A stretch of DNA of 32,554 bases from Acidobacteriota bacterium (GCA_030597245.1 JAUVSF010000005.1:1-32554), one strand, 5' to 3'. Shown: positions 8,737-18,285, numbered from the stretch's first letter. Notes: generated by a model not told the origin, from the sequence alone. Program-made: numbers and translations.

Positions 8737-8807
8737 TCGTAATCGTAATCGTGATCCGCGTGTCCTCCGTAGCTTTAAGGTCTGTTGCCAAAATAGGTAC
8801 ACAGGCG

Positions 8808-8978
8808 AAGCTCGAAGCTCGAAGATCGAAACAAGCTAGAGATTCGAAAGTCGAAGGTCCAAACACGCCGAAGTGTCTGATTTCCAGTCACTTACAGACA
8901 GTATCCTGTTTCAGTCCTCAAATATTCGAGCTTGAGAGTTGTTTCGTGCTTCGGAGTTCGAACTTCGAACTTCCGCTT
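8808..8978. repeat. Dispersed palindromic element, copy B (~170 bp)
   Basis: Left heptamers aagctcg aagctcg aagatcg aaacaag. Right (reverse complement) aagttcg aagttcg aactccg aagcacg aaacaac. Core tcctgtttcagtc...cgagcttgagagttgtttcg aligns with copy A at 1108-1274. Confidence 0.8.
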
Positions 8979-9001
8979 TTTCGATTTGAGCAACACGCCC
9001 T

Positions 9002-9085
9002 GGGAACTGGGAGCTGGGAAATTGGGAGTTGGAAATTGGGAATTGGAAATTGAGAGTTGGGAGTTGGGTATTGGGAGTTGGGTAT
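9002..9085. repeat. Degenerate heptamer array (TGGGAGT-like), 12 consecutive units
   Basis: Splits exactly into gggaact gggagct gggaaat tgggagt tggaaat tgggaat tggaaat tgagagt tgggagt tgggtat tgggagt tgggtat. Confidence 0.97.
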
Positions 9086-9147
9086 TGTCCCCTTTGTCCC
9101 CTTTGCCGTTCGGAACCGAATCATGAAGGTGTTATGGTAAATGGATC

Positions 9148-10197
9148 ATGATTGCTTCAGAGATTGAAACCCCTGCCGCTGTAGTTGACCTTGCCCGTTT
9201 GGAAGCCAACATCGTGCGATTTCAGAAGTACCTTGACAAGCACGGAATCGTGAATCGTCCGCACATTAAAACGCACAAGATTCCAGAAATAGCCCATATG
9301 CAGTTGACTCAGGGGGCGGCGGGCATTACTTGTCAGAAACTTGGGGAAGCCGAGGTAATGGTCCAGGCAGGAATACGAGATATCCTGGTCCCTTACAACA
9401 TTCTGGGCGTTCAGAAGCTGAATCGCTTGATTCGGCTGGCAAAAAGAGCCCTAATCAGTGTGACAGCCGATTCGAGTGTTACGGTATTGGGGCTATCGGC
9501 TGCCGCTCACGAAAACGGTGTACATATCCCTGTATTGGTTGAATTCGACACTGGCCTGAAGAGATGTGGGGTCGAGACACCTCAGCTCGCAGCGGAACTC
9601 GCCACTTTAGTTGAATCATCTCCCGGCCTGCAGTTTGCCGGTTTGATGACCTACCCGATGAACGAAAACACGGGTCCTTTTGTCGAGGAAGTAAGAAAGC
9701 TGGTTGAGCCGAAGGGGATGGAGGTTGCATGCGTTAGTGTCGGAGGTACCCACTGCATGTGGGAAGCTCACCAGCATCGAGAGGTCACCGAATACCGGGC
9801 AGGCATGTATGTCTACGGCGACCGCTACACCCTTGAGAGTGGAGCGATGACACTGGAGCAATGTTCTTTCTCCATCAGGAGCACCGTGGTCAGTCGCCCA
9901 TCTCAGGAGCGAGGCATTCTGGATGCGGGTAGTAAGTCACTTTCCTCTGATTTGTTAGGTCTTGAAGGGCATGGCCTCATTCTCGAATACCCGGAGGCCC
10001 AGATTTACGGGCTCTCCGAGGAGCATGGGCACGTCGAGTTCTCTCGCTGTGATTCCAAGCCGGAGATTGGAGAAGTCGTCACTATTCTTCCTAATCACTG
10101 TTGTGTTGCCAACAACCTGTTCAACGAAGTGATCGGTGTCCGTGATGGACAGGTGGAAGTCGTCTGGCCGGTTCAGGCTCGCGGTGCTGTGCTGTAG
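9148..10197 (+). CDS. D-threonine aldolase / D-serine dehydratase-like PLP enzyme (alanine racemase N-terminal fold)
   Basis: [29 protein letters not shown] (PLP lysine region), [15 protein letters not shown]-terminal [11 protein letters not shown] (His-x-Cys metal site). Confidence 0.88.
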   Translation: MIASEIETPAAVVDLARLEANIVRFQKYLDKHGIVNRPHIKTHKIPEIAHMQLTQGAAGITCQKLGEAEVMVQAGIRDILVPYNILGVQKLNRLIRLAKRALISVTADSSVTVLGLSAAAHENGVHIPVLVEFDTGLKRCGVETPQLAAELATLVESSPGLQFAGLMTYPMNENTGPFVEEVRKLVEPKGMEVACVSVGGTHCMWEAHQHREVTEYRAGMYVYGDRYTLESGAMTLEQCSFSIRSTVVSRPSQERGILDAGSKSLSSDLLGLEGHGLILEYPEAQIYGLSEEHGHVEFSRCDSKPEIGEVVTILPNHCCVANNLFNEVIGVRDGQVEVVWPVQARGAVL

Positions 10198-10203
10198 AAA
10201 CTC

Positions 10204-10280
10204 ACCACCAAGGACAACAGGGACACCAAGGTAGACCCATTCATCTTCGTGTTTCTTGGTGCTCTTGGCGTCTTGGTGGT
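10204..10280. repeat. Imperfect inverted repeat ACCACCAAG...CTTGGTGGT in convergent spacer
   Basis: accaccaaggacaacagggacaccaagg ... cttggtgctcttggcgtcttggtggt. Confidence 0.75.
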
Positions 10281-10298
10281 AAATCCTCCAGCCTCGGT

Positions 10299-11450
10299 TC
10301 ACTCCTCCTCTGGAACGAAAGTAACCTCGATTTCGAACTCTGATTTGAGGCCAATATCCGGCCCCACTAGAAGGTTCCGAACTGTGAACGGAACGGTGAT
10401 CTTCTTGGTACCTGACCGATCTTCCGAAGTGCCTTCTAACTCCAGGAGTACTGTCCTGTTCGCTTGAAGGGCCAGGCCTTCATCAGGCAGCTCGACCTCC
10501 ACGATCTGATCGTCAAATTCGAGCTCGTACTCGATGTCCGAATAGTTGCGGATCTGTACGTAGGCTCGTCCGTCCCCCTTAATTGTTACAGCAGGATTCT
10601 CGATGTGGATTGAGCGCGTGAAGATTGGCTGCAGGTAAGTCTCCTCGCCGATCAGAAGGGCCCCCGAGTAGACGGCGGTCCGGTGTGCAAAGAGAGCTTC
10701 CTTGATTGACTCGATACTTCGATCCCGAGCGAAGACAAGAGTCATTGGGCGGTGATCTCCCTGGCGGACGTGATAATCCAGATTCAGCGGATTATGGATA
10801 TCCGAGTTGCTCAGCATCGTCAGCTCCTTTTCGATGCACCAGCGGTGTGCCTCAGGATAGTACTGTCGCTCGTTGACGACCTCAATGCCGTGCAGCATCC
10901 CCTGTTCCAGCAGCTGCGAGTGCTCGGGATACCATCTGGCGACCTTGTCCGGCTGCTGTCCTTCCCATCCGGGATGGTTCCAGAAGATGAAAGCACCTTG
11001 ATCGTGGGCTGCTTTCAAAGCATCAGGCCATTCTTCCGTATCCAGGGGGATGGAAGAGTTGAGAAAGATTGCATTCAAATGTCCTGGCGGCATATCGCGG
11101 GTCACTTCTGATCCGCGAATGACGATGATGTCAAGAAGGTCTCCGCGCGGCTTGGCGATCTCGAACGATCTGTCGTGGTTAGTCGGTAAATCTTTCTTGT
11201 GCGGCTGGTATTCGATGTGGTCGGTGATAGCGATGACATCCAGGCCTTCGCGCCAAGCCTCTTCGGGTCTGATATCCGGCCATACAGATCCGTCTGAAAA
11301 AACAGTATGGATATGCAGGTCACATTTCAGCGTCTTATAGCCTGGAATATCGGGGATCTTGAGCGGAATTCGGGTCCTCGTGCGATTCTGCGCCAGGGCG
11401 GGTAACAGGAATAACAGCGACAAGAACAGGGCTACGTATCTTTTTTTCAT
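10299..11450 (-). CDS. PHP-domain metal-dependent phosphoesterase (Sb-PDE-like), secreted
   Basis: KCDLHIHTVFSDGSVWPDIRPEEAWREGLDVIAITDHIEYQPHK, FWNHPGWEG, LSNSDIHNP; signal peptide MKKRYVALFLSLLFLLPALAQ; RBS cggaggaagc upstream of 11450. Confidence 0.85.
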   Translation of the reverse strand: MKKRYVALFLSLLFLLPALAQNRTRTRIPLKIPDIPGYKTLKCDLHIHTVFSDGSVWPDIRPEEAWREGLDVIAITDHIEYQPHKKDLPTNHDRSFEIAKPRGDLLDIIVIRGSEVTRDMPPGHLNAIFLNSSIPLDTEEWPDALKAAHDQGAFIFWNHPGWEGQQPDKVARWYPEHSQLLEQGMLHGIEVVNERQYYPEAHRWCIEKELTMLSNSDIHNPLNLDYHVRQGDHRPMTLVFARDRSIESIKEALFAHRTAVYSGALLIGEETYLQPIFTRSIHIENPAVTIKGDGRAYVQIRNYSDIEYELEFDDQIVEVELPDEGLALQANRTVLLELEGTSEDRSGTKKITVPFTVRNLLVGPDIGLKSEFEIEVTFVPEEE

Positions 11451-11708
11451 GCTTCCTCCGTTGTTCAGCTGGATTCTCCACAATTTGGACAAATCAGTTC
11501 AACTTCGCCTATTACCTGCTCGATTGTCAAGGCCCTTGCTTGTATTCAGGTTCAGTCTGAGCATCCCGCAACACGTGCTGGGATCGGGGTATTTCGAGTC
11601 GTTCAACTGATTTTGAACGCGCAGACACGCTTGCGTAGAGTCATTGTCGAAACTGGTATTGAAGTGTGGCGCTCGCATGGAGCTTTTCGATTCTGGAGGA
11701 GGGAAGAT

Positions 11709-12791
11709 ATGCGTAACTCCTTGTTCCACCTGATAATCCTTTTGAGTTCTGTCTCAGTATGGGCTGAGTCGGACCTCACGTTTCCTCAAATAGCTGTTGG
11801 CGAGTCGTTTGAGACGATTCTTCAGATCGCCAACGACGTGGCTTCTGATGACTCGGTCACCTTTGAAGTCTTCTCGGGCGATTTCGAAGGGCATGGCAAT
11901 GGCGAACCTTTTCCGGTGCAATTCGATGATGGCGAACCTACGGCGGTCCTGACAAGGCAGTTGAGCCCGTTTGAGGAAATAACCGTGCGAATCAGCTTGA
12001 CCGGATCGAAATTGAGAAACGGTTGGCTCCGGGTTCGCTCTGCAGCCACTGGCGGCAAAGTATCGGGGAGTCTCATTTTCAGGGTCAGGAGCGGCGAAAT
12101 GGTCTTTGATTCAGTGGGGGTCACGAATGCAAAGAGATATCGATTCGCCCAGATTCAGTTCGACGATCGAGAGCCAAACGTTGCCACGGGTGTGGCCTTT
12201 GTGAACCCTGATGATGCACCTGTTGAGGTCACGATCGACCTCTTCCGGGGGGAGTTGTTCCTGGAGCGCTTTCATATCGAGTTAGATGCCAACGAACATT
12301 TTGCTAAACTTTTTTCGGAGATCTTTCCCGCATTTGTTCACTCTAACGGGACATTACTTGTCGAGACTTCGGCCAGTCGAACGATCCCAATCCTGACCTT
12401 ACGCCTTGATGGTTCGCAGATGACCAGCTTGCCGGTGCGCCCTCTCGGGTTTTCCCTTCAATACGAGATACGGGATCAGACGGAGACCCTGCTTGAATCG
12501 GGGTTCTGGGTTCTTGACTCGGAAGGCCGCAACCTGATCGGTTTGGGTAGGAGGACGGGTGATTCTCAGAGCGAAGAATTCGGCCTCATTGGAAGTTGGG
12601 TCGGCAGCAGCTTTCAATGTGTTCAGCGTACGACTTCTCTCAACGGTTCCAGTGGAGTTCTCGTTTTCAATGGAACTAGTGTTGGGTTTGAGAAAACGGA
12701 AGGAGAGCCCATTACAGGGAAGGTGACAGAAATCGGTTCTGATGGAGACGTGATTTCAGTGAATGATTTCGTAGCGTTTGCCAAGTACTAA
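11709..12791 (+). CDS. Secreted hypothetical protein, acidobacterial-type repeated beta domain
   Basis: Signal peptide MRNSLFHLIILLSSVSVWA preceded by ctggaggaggg; LTFPQIAVGESFETILQIAN...GWLRVRS...VATGVAFVNPDDAPVEVTIDL resembles a secreted family I recall from Acidobacteriota. Confidence 0.7.
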   Translation: MRNSLFHLIILLSSVSVWAESDLTFPQIAVGESFETILQIANDVASDDSVTFEVFSGDFEGHGNGEPFPVQFDDGEPTAVLTRQLSPFEEITVRISLTGSKLRNGWLRVRSAATGGKVSGSLIFRVRSGEMVFDSVGVTNAKRYRFAQIQFDDREPNVATGVAFVNPDDAPVEVTIDLFRGELFLERFHIELDANEHFAKLFSEIFPAFVHSNGTLLVETSASRTIPILTLRLDGSQMTSLPVRPLGFSLQYEIRDQTETLLESGFWVLDSEGRNLIGLGRRTGDSQSEEFGLIGSWVGSSFQCVQRTTSLNGSSGVLVFNGTSVGFEKTEGEPITGKVTEIGSDGDVISVNDFVAFAKY

Positions 12792-12801
12792 GGACGAAGC
12801 A

Positions 12802-14631
12802 ATGAACGAAACCGCGATCAGATTCCAGCGATCCGACTTGGGTTGCCGACGGGTGTTGACGGGGAAAGTCTTGAGCTTCCTCACCATGGTGCTCATGGTG
12901 GGGGGCAACGCCAATTCTGCTTTAGGCGGGGTCCATCAGTTGTGGGCTGTGGGGGATGGACAGAAGATTGATCGCCTGGAGCTGAACAGCCCATTCAAGA
13001 ACTCGAATTCAGTCTGGGACGGTGAAACAATCAGCATCTTTGCCGCACGCAATGAGATCGTCGCCTTCCAGCTGATTGTGGAGTCTGACGAGGAGGGTAT
13101 TGAGTCCGTGGACGTGTCCTTGCCTGAATTGCGGCACGAGGTATCTGGATCGAAAATCATCTACTCATCTCCGAACCCGGACCCCACGGATTACAGGAAT
13201 CAGTCGATTCAGTTGTTTTCCGTGAACTACATGCAGGTAACGAAGCCTACAAAGGCAAGTTGGATTTATCGAAGCGGCCCCAGTGCGCCTGCCGATCCAA
13301 CCGGCTGGAAACCTGTGCAACTGGTTCCGGAGAATGCGAAGGCCGGCAAGGGCGGTTTTCCCCCGTCCGTTGAGCCATCGAGCAATCAAGCGATTTGGAT
13401 TGAGGTGTACACGGGACGAGACCGGCCGCCAGGTATCTATCGGGGATCTTTGCAGGTCACAGCAGACGGCCAGGAGTCTGTTCTTCCCTTAGAGCTTCGG
13501 CTTTTCAATTTCAACTTGTCCGATAGGAACACGATGCATGCCATGGTTTATTTCGAGGGCAGCCAACCCGTTCTCTACCAGGGCCATCGGCTGGACACCG
13601 AATACCATCGGTTTGCCCATCGCAATCGGATCGAGTTGGTGCACGCCTATAGTATTGAATCCGCAACGGAGAACCAGCAGCGATTTCTGGGTGGTGATTT
13701 CACCGGCGAACAGAGTTATGCAGGTCCGGGCGAGGGTGTGGGCAACATCATCATACCGGATACCTTCTACGGTCCAGGGTCAGATTATGATGACCGGGAC
13801 AGTGCGTGGCGGACGTCGGACGAATGGATCAACTTTCTGGACGCAAACCTTCATGAGTATTTGACGTTCGTATATATGCCCGATGAGCCGGACTCCTCCC
13901 AATTCAATCGGATTCGCAATATTGCTGACAACATCCACTCCAATCCGGGTCCCGGACGAAAACTCCCCATCTTTGTGACACTTGCTTATACCGCGGCATT
14001 GGACACTAGAATAGATTACTGGTGCACGGGTCCCCAGGGCTATGACATCGATCGAGCACTCAAAGAGCGGGAGAAAGGGCATGAGTACTGGATCTATAAT
14101 GGGGGCCGTCCATTTGCCGGCGCTGTTGTGATCGATGCTCCGGCCACCGACTCTCGCGCCATCATCTGGGCCTGCTTCAAGCATGGGATTGATTTGTATT
14201 TCTACTGGCATTCAGTTCACTGGCGTCATAATCATCAGATGAAACCGGGTGCTCCACGGAACCAGGACGTCTGGGGCAATCCAATCACCTTCGATACCGG
14301 TGGATCTTATGCCAATGGTGATGGAGTCCTTATCTACCCGGGAGAAGAAGTTCTTCACCCGGAACATGACCGGGGAATCCCGGGTCCCATCTCAACGATT
14401 CGATTGGCCAATTTCCGACGAGGATTGCAGGACCATCAGTATCTGGTGATGGCTAGCCGTCTTGGACTGAAGAAGTTGACTGAAGAAGCTCTCCAGGAAG
14501 TCGTCCCACGCGTCTTTTCAGACACGGGAGAGAACATTGGCTTTGCGGAACTCGAGGAGACCTTCGAAAGCGCCCGGTTTCGCCTCGGACTTGCCATTGA
14601 GGAGGCGCGTCAACTCAGAAGACGACGCTAG
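12802..14631 (+). CDS. Secreted protein with DUF4091-like glycosidase-related C-terminal region
   Basis: RPPGIYRGSLQVTADG, FVYMPDEPDSSQFNRI, GVLIYPG..., GPISTIRLANFRRGLQDHQYLVMA are typical of DUF4091 proteins. Listed ORF starts at 12778; ATG 12802 also plausible. Confidence 0.75.
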   Translation: MNETAIRFQRSDLGCRRVLTGKVLSFLTMVLMVGGNANSALGGVHQLWAVGDGQKIDRLELNSPFKNSNSVWDGETISIFAARNEIVAFQLIVESDEEGIESVDVSLPELRHEVSGSKIIYSSPNPDPTDYRNQSIQLFSVNYMQVTKPTKASWIYRSGPSAPADPTGWKPVQLVPENAKAGKGGFPPSVEPSSNQAIWIEVYTGRDRPPGIYRGSLQVTADGQESVLPLELRLFNFNLSDRNTMHAMVYFEGSQPVLYQGHRLDTEYHRFAHRNRIELVHAYSIESATENQQRFLGGDFTGEQSYAGPGEGVGNIIIPDTFYGPGSDYDDRDSAWRTSDEWINFLDANLHEYLTFVYMPDEPDSSQFNRIRNIADNIHSNPGPGRKLPIFVTLAYTAALDTRIDYWCTGPQGYDIDRALKEREKGHEYWIYNGGRPFAGAVVIDAPATDSRAIIWACFKHGIDLYFYWHSVHWRHNHQMKPGAPRNQDVWGNPITFDTGGSYANGDGVLIYPGEEVLHPEHDRGIPGPISTIRLANFRRGLQDHQYLVMASRLGLKKLTEEALQEVVPRVFSDTGENIGFAELEETFESARFRLGLAIEEARQLRRRR

Positions 14632-14703
14632 GGAGTCGTGAGCGGACAGATCGTTGCGATCGCGTTAGCCCCTGGTTCGAGTCGACAAGCAACATCTTTG
14701 TCC

Positions 14704-15195
14704 CTACAAGTCATAGAACTGCGTATCAACGCCCTTCAACATCTTGGTGACGTAGACGATCTGGCCCGTATGATAACTGAAGTGTTCGACCACATGAATG
14801 ATGGCTTGGACCAGCGTCACTTCATAGGCTTGGATCTTCCTCTTGGCAAGAAGGGTTGTCCGATCCATTTTCCTCAATACGTCGATGGCCTCGGCGACGG
14901 TATTCTCGAGTTTCTCGATCAATTCCTGGGCCGGCATCGGGCCTTGCTCCAAGAACTCCTGAGCTCGTTGGCGCTGGTCTGGGGCCTCGCCGACGCCCGA
15001 AACAATCCACTGCCGAACATTCCCGTTCAGATGAAGCACCATGTTACCGACGCTGTTGCTTTGCGGATTGGGTCGCCACCACAATTCATCTTCGGAAAGG
15101 AGAGCGATGGCCGCCCGTAGCTTGGGAAGGAAGTCCTCAGCGAGGAATCGTTCGGACTGTCGAACGAACTCCTTGCTAAGAGTCATCTCTCTCAT
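14704..15195 (-). CDS. DinB-like / DUF1572-like four-helix protein
   Basis: LSEDELWWRPNPQSNSVGNMVLHLNGNVRQWIVSGVG ... HVVEHFSYHTGQIVYVTKML; putative metal-binding His residues. Start among 15204/15195/15186, overlapping the upstream gene. Confidence 0.8.
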   Translation of the reverse strand: MREMTLSKEFVRQSERFLAEDFLPKLRAAIALLSEDELWWRPNPQSNSVGNMVLHLNGNVRQWIVSGVGEAPDQRQRAQEFLEQGPMPAQELIEKLENTVAEAIDVLRKMDRTTLLAKRKIQAYEVTLVQAIIHVVEHFSYHTGQIVYVTKMLKGVDTQFYDL

Positions 15196-16822
15196 GGCTG
15201 TCATTCCTCTTGTCGAAAGTTGGCCTGGTCGAACGGTTAGCCAAGTCCCAGGCGCAGAGGAAGACCAATCGAGCCACTCTTTCCATCTTGGGGTAGTTGA
15301 TTTTTTCGGCCGTATCTGAGGTTTGGTGATAGTCGGGGTGGAGGCCCGTTGTGAACAGTAAGGCGGGAACACCCTTCGCGAGGAATGGCCAGTGGTCAGA
15401 CCGGGCAATCAGTTTCAAGGGATGATTCTCCAGATCGTACAAGAAATCAATCCCTATCTCAGCATTGTTCTGCTCAACCAATTGCTTCATGTCTTTGCTT
15501 CTGCTGAAGCCGAGCACATGCAACGTGTTTGCGTTCTCTTCAGCGCTCTGCGCCTCAAGCCCCGCAAACCGGCTATCTTCAGGGTCATCAACCTCCTGGT
15601 TTCTTCCGATCATATCCATTTGGAGGACAGCAACCGTGTCCTCAAGTGCATACTGGGGACGATGCACGTAGTGCCGCGAGCCAAGTAGTCCTTTCTCTTC
15701 TGCATTCCAAAGGGAAAAAACGATCGATCGTCTCGGCTTGACCGGACTCTGTACGAACGCCTCCGCGATTTCCAGAACCGCTGCTGTTCCACTGGCGTCA
15801 TCGTCGGCCCCATTGAAGATGCGATCATTGCGGGCACCAATATGGTCAAAGTGGGCGCTGATCAGGACAGCCTCGTGCCTCACGAAAGGATCGGAGCCTG
15901 GGAGTTTCGCCAGGACATTCTCGACCTGGAATTGGTCGCGGGTCACCTCCGTTCGGATCATCGCCTGGAACCTGTCGAGTGGCCGGCTTTCAGGTAGATA
16001 GCGCTCGTCGATCCGTCCAACAAGGTCCTCGATGCTGATCTCACCCTTCAGAATCTGGTCGAAGAATCTTCGAGAAGTCCAGATCGCCGGGATATCGAGG
16101 TCGCTTGACCAGATTTCAAGCCCGAAACCTCTACTCTTCCCATCCTTTCTCCAGGCCGACCGAGATTTCCTGCCGCTCGCTGCTGGAGAAGTCAGGATGA
16201 CACCCACAGCGCCATGTTCCTGGGCATTCCTGAACTTGTACGGTGCCCGGCTGTAATCAGAAGAAATGAATCCTTCGAAGGGACTCTTGGGGTCTTTCTC
16301 ACCCGGCTCTCCCTCGAGAATCACGACAATTTTGCCTCGTACATCGATCCCCTGGTAGTCGTCGTAGTTCAAGTCGGGAGCGGTGATTCCGTAGCCAACG
16401 AATGCAAGCTGCCCAGAGGCTTCGCCTTTTCCGCTGTAGCGAGAAGGGGCGAAATCGGTGAGGATTTCGCCTTCAAAAGTCCGGCCTGATGCTGAGTCCG
16501 TGAGACGGATCTCGTTGTCCTGGCCCATTTGGGATCGGGTCAGTGTGACGTGTTGATAGTAGCCTCCATCGTCACCAGCAGGCTCCAGTCCCAGCATCTC
16601 AAAGCTGTGGGCGAGATACCGGGCGGCGATTGCATTGGCGAGTGAGTCGGCCTCCCTGCCCCGCATCTCATCAGAAGCGAGAAAAGACACAATTGATTCG
16701 AGTTCCACTGCTGTAATCGTGTCCAGGGCTTCAACGTGAACAGCATCACTCTTGGCTGATAGGTAAAGGCCTAATGTCGCCACGACTGTCGAGAGGGTGA
16801 GAACTATTGATCTTCGATTCAT
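15176..16822 (-). CDS. Secreted M28-family metallopeptidase (with PA-like insert)
   Basis: Signal peptide; LISAHFDHIGARNDRIFNGADDDASGTAAVLEIAEAF, SLWNAEEKGLLGSRHYV, ARSDHWPFLAKGVPALLFTTGLHPDYHQTSDTAEKINY. Confidence 0.93.
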   Translation of the reverse strand: MNRRSIVLTLSTVVATLGLYLSAKSDAVHVEALDTITAVELESIVSFLASDEMRGREADSLANAIAARYLAHSFEMLGLEPAGDDGGYYQHVTLTRSQMGQDNEIRLTDSASGRTFEGEILTDFAPSRYSGKGEASGQLAFVGYGITAPDLNYDDYQGIDVRGKIVVILEGEPGEKDPKSPFEGFISSDYSRAPYKFRNAQEHGAVGVILTSPAASGRKSRSAWRKDGKSRGFGLEIWSSDLDIPAIWTSRRFFDQILKGEISIEDLVGRIDERYLPESRPLDRFQAMIRTEVTRDQFQVENVLAKLPGSDPFVRHEAVLISAHFDHIGARNDRIFNGADDDASGTAAVLEIAEAFVQSPVKPRRSIVFSLWNAEEKGLLGSRHYVHRPQYALEDTVAVLQMDMIGRNQEVDDPEDSRFAGLEAQSAEENANTLHVLGFSRSKDMKQLVEQNNAEIGIDFLYDLENHPLKLIARSDHWPFLAKGVPALLFTTGLHPDYHQTSDTAEKINYPKMERVARLVFLCAWDLANRSTRPTFDKRNDSHERDDS

Positions 16823-16974
16823 TTGCGACTCCCCTGGTCACGGTTACACGAAAACTTCAAATCCAGAGGGAACAAGTCACTATAACAGTTTTATAGGGGT
16901 TCATTGCCGGAAGTAGGGATGGAGCTATTCGCGCTGTAGAGGTTTCTGAGTCCATTGAAGTACCTGGGACCAGT

Positions 16975-17002
16975 GACAAATGGCAAATGGTAAATGACAA
17001 GT
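16975..17002. repeat. Heptamer array GGCAAAT-like, 4 units
   Basis: gacaaat ggcaaat ggtaaat gacaagt. Confidence 0.85.
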
Positions 17003-17004
17003 GC

Positions 17005-17043
17005 CGGCCTCTCCTCCGTAGCTCGGAGAGCAAAGGCGGATGC
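17005..17043. repeat. Dispersed hairpin element, copy 2 (CCGTAGCTCGGAGAGC)
   Basis: Aligns with 8697-8736; GCTC-GRA-GAGC stem-loop retained in both copies. Confidence 0.75.
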
Positions 17044-17054
17044 CCCTGGGGAGC

Positions 17055-17096
17055 AAGACCCAAGACCCAAGGCCCAAGCACCAATTCCCAAGCCTT
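17055..17096. repeat. Heptamer array AAGACCC-like, 6 units
   Basis: aagaccc aagaccc aaggccc aagcacc aattccc aagcctt. Confidence 0.93.
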
Positions 17097-17140
17097 CGAG
17101 ACTCCGAGACCTCGAGACTTCTTCCTCGAGCCCCCGAGAC

Positions 17141-17175
17141 CGTTCGTCGTTCGTCGTTCGCCCCCAGCCCCCAGT
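17141..17175. repeat. Two abutting heptamer arrays (CGTTCGT x3, CCCCAGC x2)
   Basis: cgttcgt cgttcgt cgttcgc ccccagc ccccagt; the phase is kept across the change of unit. Confidence 0.88.
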
Positions 17176-17265
17176 TCAGCCTTCCTAACAAGCCGGGTAC
17201 CACACTTCTTGACGCCGGCTTTTCACTCGGGCACAAGTGTCTCCCCTGTAACAAATCCCTGAAAC

Positions 17266-18285
17266 TCAGAAGAAGATGTCTCGTCGTCTCTTTGTCAACA
17301 ACCAAAGAAAGAACGGTCCCCCGAGGATAGAAGTCAAGATTCCGACCGGAATCTCTGCTGGCGACAGAATGGTTCGGGCGATGGCGTCACAAACGATCAA
17401 GAAAGCCCCTCCAACGAAGAAAGAAGCGGGCACCAGTACTCGATGATCTGCTCCCAACGTTAAACGGAGAATGTGAGGGACGATCAATCCTACAAACCCG
17501 ATCGGACCACTGTAGGCGATAACCGAACCGGTAATCAGGGATGCTCCGAAATACTGGAGCGTGATTACCTTGTTGACACTAACTCCCCGGCTGGCAGCCC
17601 AGTCGTCGCCGGCACTGAGCACGTTCAAATAGCGGCTCAAGTAAAGCAGAATCGGTAATCCAATCGCGAGAAACGGCATTAAGCTGACGATCACTGAATA
17701 GTCGTAGACGTCAAGGCCTCCCATCATCCAGCGCACCATCATGAAGGACTTGGTGAAGTTCGAGAAGTAGTGGATCAACATGATAAGCGCAGCACAGAGG
17801 CAGTTCAGGACAACTCCAGATAGAAGCAACGTGAACGGGGAAACGTGGCGCTGTGTCCTCGAGAGGGTATAGACAAGCGAAACGACCACCACCGACCCTG
17901 CAAATGATGCGAGTGGCAGGAATGCAAATCCATAGAAACTGATTTCCCAGCCCAGCAGGATGGCTAGTACCGCTCCGAGCGAAGCCCCTCCCGAGACGCC
18001 CAGAGTGAATGGGCTGGCCAGGGGATTTCTGAGCACGCCCTGGAAAACGACTCCTGACACGGAGAGAGCACCGCCGACAATGGCGGCGAAAAGGACGCGC
18101 GGGAGGCGGGCTCTGAGCAGGATTTCAAAATCGAGGCTTTCCGGACTCCAGATCGCTTGCTTTAGATTCAAGGAGGTTGGGCCCACCAACGGGGCTATCA
18201 GGATGGCGAGGAAGAAAAGCGCAGACGATCCGATCATCAACAGAACGAATCGGGTTTTCGTCAGTCGAATGGCTCTCATCTTCAA
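17266..18285 (-). CDS. FecCD/BtuC-family ABC transporter permease
   Basis: LPRVLFAAIVGGALSVSGVVFQGVLRNPLASPFTLGVSGGASLGAVLA; GPIGFVGLIVPHILRLTLGADHRVLVPASFFVGGAFLIVCDAIARTI. Confidence 0.93.
   Translation of the reverse strand: MKMRAIRLTKTRFVLLMIGSSALFFLAILIAPLVGPTSLNLKQAIWSPESLDFEILLRARLPRVLFAAIVGGALSVSGVVFQGVLRNPLASPFTLGVSGGASLGAVLAILLGWEISFYGFAFLPLASFAGSVVVVSLVYTLSRTQRHVSPFTLLLSGVVLNCLCAALIMLIHYFSNFTKSFMMVRWMMGGLDVYDYSVIVSLMPFLAIGLPILLYLSRYLNVLSAGDDWAASRGVSVNKVITLQYFGASLITGSVIAYSGPIGFVGLIVPHILRLTLGADHRVLVPASFFVGGAFLIVCDAIARTILSPAEIPVGILTSILGGPFFLWLLTKRRRDIFF

Noticed and set aside
8639-9126. Several ORFs in the dipeptidase / D-TA spacer, plus the N-terminal extension of the 7501-8802 ORF
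   Set aside because: Composition is low-complexity repeat translation (e.g. [14 protein letters not shown]); the M19 domain starts naturally at ATG 8562.
14632-14703. tRNA-like T-loop ggttcgagtcgac
   Set aside because: No matching T-stem, acceptor stem or anticodon arm could be read around it.
16823-17330. ORFs on both strands in the M28 / permease spacer
   Set aside because: They overlap each other and the repeat arrays and show no recognisable domain.
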